The position numbers and the translations under genes are program-made. Below, in pieces: positions 8,901-17,344 of a DNA stretch of 64,000 nt (position 1 is its first letter; every line of letters begins with the position of its first letter). The notes below the pieces were generated by a model. It saw nothing but the letters and a program-made list of their open reading frames with translations. It ran no database searches and was not told where the DNA came from. Origin of the DNA: Prevotella sp. (GTDB taxonomy: Bacteria; Bacteroidota; Bacteroidia; Bacteroidales; Bacteroidaceae); contig JAEEWT010000003.1 in assembly GCA_016287755.1 (NCBI GenBank), positions 180,193-244,192 on the forward strand, in the 5' to 3' direction.

Positions 8901-9374
8901 ATGATGACGCAAGAGGAATTCAAACAGGAAGTGAAACGGATCAGATCCCATCTGGTGATAACCGCCCAGCGGTATCTCCATGATGCCGACGAGGCGGAAG
9001 ACATCGTACAGGATGTGCTGCTGCAGCTTTGGCAGATGATCGAAACCTTGCGGATTCCTTTTGATTCCCTGGCTGGAATCCTGGTGCGAAACCGCTGTAT
9101 TGACAAGGTGAGACGGCAAAAGCCTGTAGTACGGATGGAACAGCTGGTGGATGTTTATGAGGAAGATGTTGATTATGACCTGTTGGAACGCACCATGCGC
9201 ATGGTGGAAACATTGCCTGATATGCAGCAGACCATTATCCGGCTCCGCCATATGGAGGGAATGCAGATGAGTGAAATAGCACAGCTAACAGGTTCCACTG
9301 AGGTGGCAGTGCGGAAAGCTTTGAGCAGGGCACGTAAAGCCCTGGCGATGAAAGTTAAAGGTTTGGATTATTAG
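8901..9374 (+). CDS. ECF-type RNA polymerase sigma factor
   Basis: 157 aa. Region 2 is visible as AQRYLHDADEAEDIVQDVLLQLW and FDSLAGILVRNRCIDKVRR. Region 4 follows after a short linker as LPDMQQTIIRLRHMEGMQMSEIAQLTGSTEVAVRKALSRARKAL, a complete helix-turn-helix. The length is normal for ECF sigma factors, and no extra domain is present. An ATTACGTAAT palindrome (8876-8885) lies 15 bp upstream of the ATG and could be a regulatory site. The next gene encodes a small single-TM protein likely to be the anti-sigma partner, followed by two secreted proteins, so the set resembles an envelope-stress sigma operon. Confidence 0.92.
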   Translation: MMTQEEFKQEVKRIRSHLVITAQRYLHDADEAEDIVQDVLLQLWQMIETLRIPFDSLAGILVRNRCIDKVRRQKPVVRMEQLVDVYEEDVDYDLLERTMRMVETLPDMQQTIIRLRHMEGMQMSEIAQLTGSTEVAVRKALSRARKALAMKVKGLDY

Positions 9375-9404
9375 TTAGAGGATTAGAAATAAGGAGATTG
9401 AGAT

Positions 9405-9833
9405 ATGAGTAATATATTGAGAATACGGACATTGACCGATCGTTTCCTGGAAGGAGAGACGACACTGGAAGAAGAGCGCGAGCTGTATGCGTTCTACCGC
9501 AGTGAGGAAGTCCCTGACGACCTGCTGTCTTTACGACCGCTGTTCGTTGGTCTGGAAGAGATACAGTTAGAAACTCCATCCATCACTCCCAAGAAAAAGA
9601 CGGGTGACTGGCGTAAGTGGGTGATGATTGCTGCATCTGTTCTTGTGCTCTTCCTCCTTGGCGGAAGCTTCCTCTGGCAGCAACAGCAGAACGAATGTGT
9701 GGCGTATGTCTATGGTGAAAGAGTAACCGATCGTGATTTGATCATGCAAGAGATGGAACGAAGCATCGGAACCATGACCGAAGGTCAGAACGATATAGAG
9801 AATCAGTTAAACGATATGTTCAATATAAACTAA
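9405..9833 (+). CDS. Small single-pass membrane protein, putative anti-sigma factor
   Basis: 142 aa, not assigned to a named family. The N-terminal ~65 residues are charged and helical (LTDRFLEGETTLEEERELYAFYR), which resembles the short cytoplasmic sigma-binding part of Bacteroidota anti-sigma proteins. One membrane segment is clear at ~73-91 (WVMIAASVLVLFLLGGSFLW), leaving a ~50-residue periplasmic tail. Its position 30 bp after an ECF sigma gene is the main support for the role. It lacks the zinc-binding HxxxCxxC motif of ZAS-type anti-sigmas. Confidence 0.6.
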   Translation: MSNILRIRTLTDRFLEGETTLEEERELYAFYRSEEVPDDLLSLRPLFVGLEEIQLETPSITPKKKTGDWRKWVMIAASVLVLFLLGGSFLWQQQQNECVAYVYGERVTDRDLIMQEMERSIGTMTEGQNDIENQLNDMFNIN

Positions 9834-9840
9834 GTATAAC

Positions 9841-10287
9841 ATGAAAAGAATAGGTATCATACTTGTCATATTACATGCTGCGCTATTGGTACATGCGCAG
9901 CAAGGATTGCCGATAGATAAGCTGTTTCAAGGACAGGTGATTCCTCAGGAACGGATGATGGAGACAAAGGTACGTGGGAAGATGGTTGCCAAATACCAAC
10001 TGTCGTACTTCCATAGTCTGAGGTTCTTTGCTACTCCTAGCGAGGCGCACCTCATCATGACCCTTATTGACATGGGTGACCCCCACAAAGAATCCAAGCA
10101 GGAGAAGAGCGTGATGAGTACCAATACCACAGAAACCCGTATGATCCGTTTGGAACCGCAAGGGAAACAGAACCGTTATCTCTGTGCGAAAATGAATAAG
10201 AAAAACTCGAAGCGGGTCGAGATGGTGGTTATCTACATGGAAGGCGCCCTCTCATCGTTGGAGAAAATGAAAGAGATACTAAAATAA
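9841..10287 (+). CDS. Secreted protein of unknown function in the ECF sigma operon
   Basis: 148 aa starting 7 bp after the previous stop. It has a signal peptide (KRIGIILVILHAALLVHAQQ) and a mature part of ~128 residues with no motif I recognise. The mature region is basic, with predicted strands around VAKYQLSYFHSLRFFAT and a C-terminal helix SLEKMKEILK. Position suggests that it is a target or sensor of the sigma/anti-sigma pair at the envelope. Call is limited to secreted, function unknown. Confidence 0.65.
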   Translation: MKRIGIILVILHAALLVHAQQGLPIDKLFQGQVIPQERMMETKVRGKMVAKYQLSYFHSLRFFATPSEAHLIMTLIDMGDPHKESKQEKSVMSTNTTETRMIRLEPQGKQNRYLCAKMNKKNSKRVEMVVIYMEGALSSLEKMKEILK

Positions 10288-10329
10288 AACGTAAACACTT
10301 AATACCGTAATAACAAAAAGATCAATAAT

Positions 10330-11208
10330 ATGGAAAGGTTTATTATTTTGATGGCAGCAGCATTACTGCAAACATCGGCTTTTGCCCAGTCGAACAACAA
10401 TACTGTAGTGATTAACAATCCGAAAAGGGTAACCATCGTCACAGGTGATTCCATCCAAAAGGTCATCGTGAAAGGTAAGGAGGGTGATGATAACTACGAG
10501 TATAGCAGCACGATCCAGTTGGTGGACAGTAATTATGTGAGTAAAGAGGAGATCAACAAAGACAGTTGGTTCCTGAAGGACATCTTTCCTTCTGTCAGCA
10601 TGACTGGCAATAATGAGCAGAAAGGTGGAGCAGAAGTGATTCTCGGTGGTCCCCTAATGATTGGTTTCACAGCGCCCACTCATACCGATTCAGGCACAGA
10701 CTTCAGTACGTTCCGTTCTTGGGAGTTTGCCCTGCCGTTCATTGAGGCCACAGCCTTTTTCGATAAGAGTCATAGGAACGCCATTGCTGTTCAGACCTTC
10801 TTCAACTGGCGAAATTATCGTATGACGGGTGATACACGCTTCGTGAAAAACGAACATGGAAACGTGGAATTAGCGCCCTATCCAGAAGGATCTAAGCCCA
10901 AGTTCTCGCGTGTCAAGGTATTCAGCTTCTCTGGTGCGCTTCTCTACTCCTACAGTAACAAAAAATGGGGATTCTCCATCGGACCGGTTATCAACTTCAA
11001 TACCTATGCCAGTCTGAAGACCCGCTATAGAATCGATGGTGGAAAATACAAGGATGTGGATAAGCATATCAACCAGCGGAAGGTTACCTTCGATATTATG
11101 GGTATTCTGGAGACACCCGAGATTGATCTGTATCTGAAGTACAGTCCGAATAACGTATTGAAAGATGGCGTGAAGTTCCGCTCACTTACTTTTGGTGTAG
11201 CATTATAA
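10330..11208 (+). CDS. Secreted, probably outer-membrane beta-barrel protein
   Basis: 292 aa with signal peptide (LMAAALLQTSAFAQ, ~20 residues). Residues ~25-70 form a soluble segment rich in V/I strands. From ~100 onward alternating aromatic/polar stretches (SWEFALPFIEATAFF, AIAVQTFFNWRNYRM, FSFSGALLYSYSN) and a C-terminus ending in a hydrophobic residue (FRSLTFGVAL) suggest transmembrane strands. It is the last gene of the ECF sigma operon and is followed by a strong terminator. No named family recognised. Confidence 0.6.
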   Translation: MERFIILMAAALLQTSAFAQSNNNTVVINNPKRVTIVTGDSIQKVIVKGKEGDDNYEYSSTIQLVDSNYVSKEEINKDSWFLKDIFPSVSMTGNNEQKGGAEVILGGPLMIGFTAPTHTDSGTDFSTFRSWEFALPFIEATAFFDKSHRNAIAVQTFFNWRNYRMTGDTRFVKNEHGNVELAPYPEGSKPKFSRVKVFSFSGALLYSYSNKKWGFSIGPVINFNTYASLKTRYRIDGGKYKDVDKHINQRKVTFDIMGILETPEIDLYLKYSPNNVLKDGVKFRSLTFGVAL

Positions 11209-11240
11209 AATACCTCTCGTTCTATTGTTTGATTCATGAT

Positions 11241-11269
11241 GCCTTCGGATTCATTCCGAAGGCTTTTTT
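11241..11269 (+). terminator. Rho-independent terminator after the ECF sigma operon
   Basis: A perfect 9-bp stem GCCTTCGGA/TCCGAAGGC with a 5-nt loop is followed by TTTTTT. It ends the 8.9-11.2 kb transcription unit. Confidence 0.9.
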
Positions 11270-11311
11270 CGTAAATTCTTCACGTTCAAGCAAACAAATG
11301 TAAATGTTTCC

Positions 11312-11342
11312 TTTTCACTTACTCAGAATTTTAGTACCTTTG
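11312..11342 (+). promoter_or_regulatory. Promoter of cysS
   Basis: TACCTTTG (11335-11342) is an exact -7 box 20 bp upstream of the cysS ATG. At 19-nt spacing the -33 position reads TTTT rather than TTTG. Confidence 0.7.
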
Positions 11343-11362
11343 CACCCAAAATGTAAAGGATT

Positions 11363-12853
11363 ATGGAACAGACATTATTGATATACAACACCCTTCATCG
11401 TCAGAAGGAGCGTTTCGAACCTCTTCATGCCCCCAATGTGGGCATGTATGTATGTGGCCCTACCGTGTATGGTGATCCCCATTTGGGACATGCCCGTCCT
11501 GCTATCACCTTCGATATCCTCTTCCGTTACCTGAAGCATCTGGGATATAAGGTGCGCTATGTGCGAAACATCACCGATGTGGGTCATCTGGAGCATGATG
11601 CAGACGAGGGTGAGGATAAGATTGCCAAGAAGGCACGATTGGAGCAGCTGGAGCCGATGGAGATTGCACAGTATTACACCAACCGCTACCATCAGGCCAT
11701 GGAGGCACTGAATGTGTTGCCGCCAAGTATTGAGCCACATGCCACAGGACATATCATCGAGCAGCAGCAGCTGGTGCAGGAGATTCTCGACAATGGCTTC
11801 GCCTATATCAGTAATGGCAGTGTGTATTTCGATATTGAGGCATATAACAAGAAATACCATTACGGTAAGCTGTCTGGTCGTTCCTTGGAGAACGTCATCA
11901 ACGAGAGTCGTGCCCTTGATGGCATAGGCGAGAAGCGCAACCAAGCCGACTTCGCCTTGTGGAAGAAAGCTTCACCAGAGCATATCATGCGCTGGCCGAG
12001 TCATTGGAGTGAGGGCTTCCCCGGCTGGCACTGTGAATGTACGGCCATGGGACGAAAATACTTAGGCAATCATTTCGACATTCACGGTGGAGGTATGGAT
12101 CTGGTATTCCCACACCATGAGTGTGAGATTGCACAAGCCACAGCTTCTCAGGGTGACGATATGGTGAAGTACTGGATGCACAATAACATGATTACCATCA
12201 ACGGACAGAAGATGGGTAAATCGTTGGGCAACTTCATTACCTTGGAGCAGTTCTTCACAGGTAACCATGAGCTGTTGAGTCAGCCCTATTCACCCATGAC
12301 CATCCGCTTCTTCATCCTCTCTGCCCACTATCGTAGCACGGTAGATTTTTCGGATGAGGCTTTGAAGGCCAGTGAGAAAGGATTGGAACGATTGATGAAC
12401 GGCATCAACGACCTGCAGCGTGTTCCTGTATCTGATAAGTGTGATCCTGAAACAGAGCAGTTTGTGAAGTCACTGCGTCAGAAGTGCTATGATGCGATGA
12501 ACGATGATTTCCTGACACAGATCGTAATCAGTCATCTCTTCGAGGCCTGTCGTGTGGTGAACACCTTGCTCGACCATAAGGCACAGATTTGCGCCGATTG
12601 TCTGAAGGAACTCTCTGACACCATGCATCTCTTTGCAATCGACCTCTTAGGACTCCGCAATGACAAGGGTTCTAACAACGATGCCCGTGAGGAGGCCTAT
12701 GGTAAGGTGGTGGATATGGTTCTCGATCTGCGTGCCAAGGCTAAGGCATCCAAGGATTGGGCCACCAGCGACCAGATCCGTGATGCCCTTGCAGCCGCGG
12801 GATTCGAGGTGAAGGACACCAAGGATGGGGTGACGTGGAAACTGAATGTTTAA
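11363..12853 (+). CDS. cysS: Cysteinyl-tRNA synthetase
   Basis: 496 aa, normal length. The class I signature motifs are present: HLGH (residues ~40-43, with preceding CGPTV) and KMGKS (~283-287). The zinc ligands of the family can be placed at Cys31, Cys226 in WHCEC, His251 and Glu255 in PHHECE. The enzyme charges tRNA-Cys in the cytoplasm. The gene is monocistronic behind its own promoter and overlaps the 3' end of the convergent rnr by 4 bp. Confidence 0.97.
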   Translation: MEQTLLIYNTLHRQKERFEPLHAPNVGMYVCGPTVYGDPHLGHARPAITFDILFRYLKHLGYKVRYVRNITDVGHLEHDADEGEDKIAKKARLEQLEPMEIAQYYTNRYHQAMEALNVLPPSIEPHATGHIIEQQQLVQEILDNGFAYISNGSVYFDIEAYNKKYHYGKLSGRSLENVINESRALDGIGEKRNQADFALWKKASPEHIMRWPSHWSEGFPGWHCECTAMGRKYLGNHFDIHGGGMDLVFPHHECEIAQATASQGDDMVKYWMHNNMITINGQKMGKSLGNFITLEQFFTGNHELLSQPYSPMTIRFFILSAHYRSTVDFSDEALKASEKGLERLMNGINDLQRVPVSDKCDPETEQFVKSLRQKCYDAMNDDFLTQIVISHLFEACRVVNTLLDHKAQICADCLKELSDTMHLFAIDLLGLRNDKGSNNDAREEAYGKVVDMVLDLRAKAKASKDWATSDQIRDALAAAGFEVKDTKDGVTWKLNV

Positions 12854-15078
12854 TCAACAATCGTAAAATCAAGCTGTCGCTTTTCGATATTCGCTTTGGC
12901 TACCTTAATACGGATGGGGTCGCCTAACATATATTTGTTATGGCGCCTCCGTCCCACTAACTGGTAGTTCCTCTCATCAAAGTCGTAGTAGTCATCATCG
13001 AGGTCGTGCAAAGGTATCATACCCTCGCAATGGTTCTCGTCGATTTCCGCATAGATGCCGAAGGCGGTGATGCCGCTGATATGCGCATCGAACTCTTCCC
13101 CGATATATTCCGACATAAACTCCACCATCTTATATTTAATGGAGTCGCGTTCTGCATTCTGTGCAATCTGCTCCATGTCACTGCTGTGCTCGCAGAGTTC
13201 CTCATAATGGTCGCGGTTAGCACTTCGTCCTCCTTCCTGATAGCGGGTAAGCAGACGGTGGACCATCGTGTCAGGATAACGACGTATAGGAGAAGTGAAA
13301 TGTGTATAGTAATCAAAGGCCAGTCCGTAGTGCCCGATATTGAACACGCTGTACTTTGCCTTCATCATGGCCCTCAGCGCCACACTCTCAATCACATTCT
13401 GTTCCCGTTTACCGTTCACATCGTCCATCAGTTTGTTCAGACTCTTCGAGATATCCTCTTTAGAGCCCGTGGTCTTCACCTTATAGCCGAAATGAGTAAT
13501 GAACTCACGCAGTCGTTCCAGCTTGGTGGGATCCGGCTGGTCGTGTATTCGGTAGGGTAGCGTCTTGGCTTTCTCGCCTCTCTTCACCTTACCTATTGAT
13601 TCAGCCACCTGACGGTTGGCCAAGAGCATGAACTCCTCGATGAGCTTGTTAGCATCTTTCGACTTCTTGAAATAAGCGCGTGTGGGCTTACCGTTCTCAT
13701 CTACATCGAAGTGCAGCTCCTCACGGTCGAACTTCACCGATCCGTTCTTGAAACGTTTCTTTCGCAGCTCTTTGGCAAGCGCATCCAAAGTAATCAATTC
13801 CTTCGCGTATTCACCCTCATAGCTCTTGCGGGCAGGTGCAGGTTCGCCTGTTCCATCTTTCACACCATTCTTCTCCAAGATCTCCTGAACCTCCTCGTAT
13901 GCAAAGCGGCGGTTACTCTTGATGACCGTATGGGCCAAATGCCAGTCCTTGATGTTCGCCTCACCGTCGAGAACGAAGATTACGCTATAGCACAACTTCT
14001 CCTCATCAGGGCGCAAGGAACAGATAAAGTTACACAGACGTTCGGGTAACATCGGAATGGTGCGGTCAACGAGATACACACTGGTAGCCCTCTTCTGAGC
14101 TTCCTTGTCGATAACGGAGCCTTCCTTGACATAGTGGGAAACATCAGCGATATGAACACCTACCTCCCACAGTTTCGGGGGTGCGGAGGTGCGGGAGTGC
14201 GGGAGTGCGAGATTACCTTCGTACTCTCGTATAGATAGTGCATCATCAAAGTCCTTGGCATCCTTGGGGTCGATGGTAAAGGTAGTAACATCACGGAAGT
14301 CCTCTCTTCGGGCAATCTCCTGCTCAGTGATGCCCGGATCGATTCTATTGGCCGCCTCCTCCACGTTCTTCGGGTACTTATACGGCAGTCCGTATTGAGC
14401 AAGAATAGCATGCATCTCAGCATTGTTCTCGCCAATCTTTCCCAATACGTCAATCACTTCGCCCACAATGTTCTTCGACTCCTTTGAAGGCCATTGTGTG
14501 ATCTTTACAACCGCCTTATCATCCGTCTTACCCCCCTTCAGTTTCTTCTTGGGGATGAAGATATCGTGAACGAACAAGTTTCCATCGGGAATCAGGAAGG
14601 CAAAATCGCGTTCCACCTGCAGTCTTCCCACCACCTGGTCATGAGCCCTGCGAATAATCTCCGTGACCATTGCCTCCTTGATATGCTTCTCGCGGCGTGC
14701 CATCATCGTAACCTTAACACGGTCGCCATTGAGTGCAAACATCGAGTTGCGTTCAGCAATAAACACAGGCTTGTCACTTCCATCGGCAAGGAACGAGTTC
14801 TTTCCATTGGCCTTACGGATGAAAATACCTTCGGCCACCTGTCCTCTTAAGTTCAGTCGGTAGCTATGCTCAGAGGGCTTACTCAAGAAATCGTCCCAGC
14901 TCATATCCTCGAGGATATCCATGGCAAGCATCTTCGAGGGATGGTTGTCAAGGTGCAGTGTCTTGAAGATCTGCTTGATGGTATATGTTTCGTTAGGGTT
15001 CTGTTGGAATAAGGTCTGCAGCATTTCGCTCAGCTTATTCTTGGTGAGGCGTTTGCCTTTGTTCTTACCTTTTGCCAT
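12850..15078 (-). CDS. rnr: Ribonuclease R (RNB-family 3'-5' exoribonuclease)
   Basis: 742 aa from [15 protein letters not shown]; the 80 residues before it in the ORF track overlap the divergent promoter region. The N-terminal winged-helix and cold-shock regions are followed by the RNB catalytic domain with [13 protein letters not shown] (~270-282, metal-binding Asp cluster) and [13 protein letters not shown]-terminal S1 domain (~655-735) contains [20 protein letters not shown]. An unusual proline-rich insertion of about 15 residues (around [15 protein letters not shown]) splits the RNB core between [11 protein letters not shown] and [10 protein letters not shown]. It is encoded by a GTGCGGGA-type 8-bp tandem repeat in frame. 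Confidence 0.95.
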   Translation of the reverse strand: MAKGKNKGKRLTKNKLSEMLQTLFQQNPNETYTIKQIFKTLHLDNHPSKMLAMDILEDMSWDDFLSKPSEHSYRLNLRGQVAEGIFIRKANGKNSFLADGSDKPVFIAERNSMFALNGDRVKVTMMARREKHIKEAMVTEIIRRAHDQVVGRLQVERDFAFLIPDGNLFVHDIFIPKKKLKGGKTDDKAVVKITQWPSKESKNIVGEVIDVLGKIGENNAEMHAILAQYGLPYKYPKNVEEAANRIDPGITEQEIARREDFRDVTTFTIDPKDAKDFDDALSIREYEGNLALPHSRTSAPPKLWEVGVHIADVSHYVKEGSVIDKEAQKRATSVYLVDRTIPMLPERLCNFICSLRPDEEKLCYSVIFVLDGEANIKDWHLAHTVIKSNRRFAYEEVQEILEKNGVKDGTGEPAPARKSYEGEYAKELITLDALAKELRKKRFKNGSVKFDREELHFDVDENGKPTRAYFKKSKDANKLIEEFMLLANRQVAESIGKVKRGEKAKTLPYRIHDQPDPTKLERLREFITHFGYKVKTTGSKEDISKSLNKLMDDVNGKREQNVIESVALRAMMKAKYSVFNIGHYGLAFDYYTHFTSPIRRYPDTMVHRLLTRYQEGGRSANRDHYEELCEHSSDMEQIAQNAERDSIKYKMVEFMSEYIGEEFDAHISGITAFGIYAEIDENHCEGMIPLHDLDDDYYDFDERNYQLVGRRRHNKYMLGDPIRIKVAKANIEKRQLDFTIVD
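14175..14210. repeat. Octanucleotide tandem repeat inside rnr
   Basis: Three to four copies of GTGCGGGA/GTGCGGAG on the plus strand lie in the RNB-domain coding sequence. The 24-bp periodic core keeps the reading frame. It resembles in composition the CACTCC-type tracts in miaB and after dusB. Confidence 0.75.
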
Positions 15079-15106
15079 AGTCGTTATGTTTAATAGAATC
15101 GTGATG

Positions 15107-15164
15107 CAAATATACATAATTTCCATGAAAGGAGTGTTTTTTTGCCTAAAAATATGTACTTTTG
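15107..15164. promoter_or_regulatory. Divergent promoters of rnr (minus) and the epimerase gene (plus)
   Basis: TATATTTG on the minus strand (15114-15107) is the -7 box for rnr, 29 bp from its ATG. TACTTTTG on the plus strand (15157-15164) is the -7 box for the epimerase, 9 bp from its ATG, giving a nearly leaderless mRNA. Canonical -33 boxes are not obvious. Confidence 0.6.
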
Positions 15165-15172
15165 CAGTCAAA

Positions 15173-16171
15173 ATGGATAAGATACTGATTACAGGCGCCT
15201 CAGGATTCATCGGTAGCTTTATCGTGGAAGAGGCATTGAAACGCAACATGGAAGTATGGGCAGCCGTCAGGAGAAGCAGTTCTCGCGAATGGCTGCAGGA
15301 TGAACGTATCCATTTCATTGAACTGAATCTTTCCTCCGAGGACGAGCTGAAGAAGCAGCTTCAGGATCATGTCTTCGATTATGTGGTTCATGCCGCAGGT
15401 GTAACGAAATGTCTTCGTAAAGAGCAGTTCTATGCGGTGAACACCGAGGGAACGAAACATCTGGTGAATGCCTTACTCGCTTTGCAGATGCCTTTGAAGA
15501 AGTTCATCTACCTGAGCAGTCTGAGTATCTTCGGAGCCATTCGTGAACAGCAGCCTTACGAGGCCATCCGTGAAACCGATACGCCTCTGCCTAACACGGA
15601 ATATGGTAAGAGTAAATTGGAGGCAGAAACCTTCCTGAAGGAAGCAGCCGATAGACTCCCTTACGTCATCTTGCGCCCCACAGGTGTCTATGGTCCTCGC
15701 GAAAAAGACTATTTCCTGATGGTAAAGAGTATCCAGTCGCATTCGGATTTCTCCGTGGGCTTCAAACGTCAGGATATCACCTTTGTTTATGTTAAAGATG
15801 TGGTGCAGGCCATATTTCTGGCCATGGAACGCGGTAAGAGCGGCAGGTGCTATTTCCTGAGTGATGGCCAGGTGTATCAGTCGGCTACGTTCAGTAATCT
15901 GCTTATCCGCGAACTTGGCAACCCCTGGTGTCTGCGCATCAAAGCCCCCATCTGGGTACTGCGCATTGTTACCTTCTTTGGCGAGCAGGTGGGTAGGATA
16001 ACGGGAAAGATATCCGCGCTGAACAACGATAAGTATCATATCCTGAAGCAGCGCAACTGGCGGTGCGATATTCAGCCAGCAATCGATGAACTGGGCTATC
16101 AGCCGGAATACCAACTGGAGCGTGGGGTAAAGGAAACGGTTGCGTGGTATAAGGAGCATCATTGGATATAA
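15173..16171 (+). CDS. NAD(P)-dependent epimerase/dehydratase (extended SDR)
   Basis: 332 aa from MDKILITGASGFIG; the upstream 84 codons of the ORF track are antisense to rnr. The Rossmann glycine motif GASGFIG is at the N-terminus, with the catalytic Tyr-x3-Lys as YGKSK (~144-148) and a conserved RPTGVYGPREKDY segment. These are hallmarks of nucleotide-sugar epimerases/dehydratases and 3-beta-HSD-like enzymes; substrate unknown. It precedes the PAP2-family membrane gene by ~110 bp with a repeat tract between, so co-transcription is possible. A lipid- or glycan-modifying role is inference. Confidence 0.85.
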   Translation: MDKILITGASGFIGSFIVEEALKRNMEVWAAVRRSSSREWLQDERIHFIELNLSSEDELKKQLQDHVFDYVVHAAGVTKCLRKEQFYAVNTEGTKHLVNALLALQMPLKKFIYLSSLSIFGAIREQQPYEAIRETDTPLPNTEYGKSKLEAETFLKEAADRLPYVILRPTGVYGPREKDYFLMVKSIQSHSDFSVGFKRQDITFVYVKDVVQAIFLAMERGKSGRCYFLSDGQVYQSATFSNLLIRELGNPWCLRIKAPIWVLRIVTFFGEQVGRITGKISALNNDKYHILKQRNWRCDIQPAIDELGYQPEYQLERGVKETVAWYKEHHWI

Positions 16172-16172
16172 T

Positions 16173-16212
16173 AGAAGCAAGAGGCAAGAGGCAAGAAGCA
16201 AGAAGCAAGAAC
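16173..16212. repeat. Heptanucleotide tandem repeat (AGARGCA)n
   Basis: Five consecutive 7-bp units AGAAGCA/AGAGGCA begin at the base after the epimerase stop region. Same period as the other purine-rich tracts in this window but with a different unit. Confidence 0.85.
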
Positions 16213-16216
16213 TTTT

Positions 16217-16262
16217 GGAGCAGCGAGTGCCACCATGCTTGCATGATTGGCCGAGTCGTGAC
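16217..16262. repeat. Hairpin element E, copy 1
   Basis: Conserved left flank GGAGCAGCGAGTGC and right flank GCCGAGTCGTGAC enclose a stem-loop (GCCA.CATGC / GCATG..TGGC). The same flanks with a different stem recur at 51707-51756. It lies just before the PAP2-family gene. Confidence 0.7.
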
Positions 16263-16282
16263 GAAAGTCAACGAAGTTAAAA

Positions 16283-17233
16283 ATGAGAAATCTGTTTGCG
16301 ATAGAGAAGAAACCCTATAAGGGGTTGTTTGCGTATGAGTGGGTGGTGGCAGCTTATCTGTTGCTCACCCTGATCGTCATCTTCTTTTGTTATACCAAGA
16401 TGCCGAATGCGCAGGCAATGATTTGGGGACGAGTGAGAGTGGTTGTTACAACGGCAGCCATGATTCTGATCTATCGACTCATTCCTTGTCGTTTTACCCG
16501 TTTGGCGCGTGCCACCCTTCAGCTGGCATTACTTTCCTGGTGGTATCCCGATACCTATGAAATCAACCGCGTCTTCCCCAACCTCGATCATCTTTTTGCC
16601 CAATGGGAACAGCAGCTCTTCAGCTGTCAGCCAGCATTCCACTTCTCGCAGCTGATGCCTTGGCCGTGGTTCAGCGAACTGATGGATTTAGGCTATGTGT
16701 CGTATTTCCCCATGATAGTCACGGTGGTCATCTTCTATTTCTTCTTCCGTTACGAAGAGTTCCATCGCACCGTATTCATCATTTTAGGCGCCTTCTTCAT
16801 CTACTATGTCATCTTCATCTTCCTGCCAGTAACAGGTCCGCAATATTACTATGGAGCCATTGGAATGGATCAGGTGGCGCAAGGTATTTTCCCCAACATA
16901 CACGACTATTTCAACTTCTCGATGGAGCGAATGACGAGTCCTGGATATGCCAAAGGAATTTTCTACCAGATGGTGGAAGATGCACATAATGCAGGCGAAC
17001 GCCCAACGGCAGCCTTCCCCAGCAGTCATGTGGGCATCACTACCGTACTCATGTTCCTCGCTTGGCACAGCAAGAGCAAACGTCTGTTCTTCATCCTTTT
17101 ACCCTTCTTCATCCTGATGTTTTTTGCCACGGTTTATATCCAGGCACACTATGCCATTGATGCCCTTGCCGGATTGCTTACAGGAGCCTTATTATATGGC
17201 GTTTTGAGCAGATTTTGTACCTACAAATGGTGA
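16283..17233 (+). CDS. PAP2-superfamily membrane phosphatase/transferase
   Basis: 316 aa with about six membrane segments (first at ~18-40). The PAP2 active-site signatures are in the C-terminal half: PTAAFPSSHVG (motif 2, histidine in SSH) and AHYAIDALAG (motif 3, histidine and aspartate). The spacing matches membrane lipid phosphatases and the AUR1-like inositol-phosphorylceramide synthases found in Bacteroidota. It may dephosphorylate a lipid or transfer a head group; the substrate is not determinable. The upstream epimerase is a possible partner. Confidence 0.8.
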   Translation: MRNLFAIEKKPYKGLFAYEWVVAAYLLLTLIVIFFCYTKMPNAQAMIWGRVRVVVTTAAMILIYRLIPCRFTRLARATLQLALLSWWYPDTYEINRVFPNLDHLFAQWEQQLFSCQPAFHFSQLMPWPWFSELMDLGYVSYFPMIVTVVIFYFFFRYEEFHRTVFIILGAFFIYYVIFIFLPVTGPQYYYGAIGMDQVAQGIFPNIHDYFNFSMERMTSPGYAKGIFYQMVEDAHNAGERPTAAFPSSHVGITTVLMFLAWHSKSKRLFFILLPFFILMFFATVYIQAHYAIDALAGLLTGALLYGVLSRFCTYKW

Positions 17234-17293
17234 TATAGGGTTAATAAATCTTAATTTCTTGGTTTTTTTGGTATAACGCATGCGAATAAATTG

Positions 17294-17301
17294 TATATTT
17301 G
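17294..17301 (+). promoter_or_regulatory. Probable -7 box of the large secreted protein gene
   Basis: TATATTTG lies 43 bp upstream of the ATG. A TTTG occurs 23 bp further upstream, slightly longer than the usual 19-21 bp spacing. Confidence 0.55.
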
Positions 17302-17344
17302 TGCGTTCTATCAAATATAATTAATTCAAGAAATTGGTGTCCCT

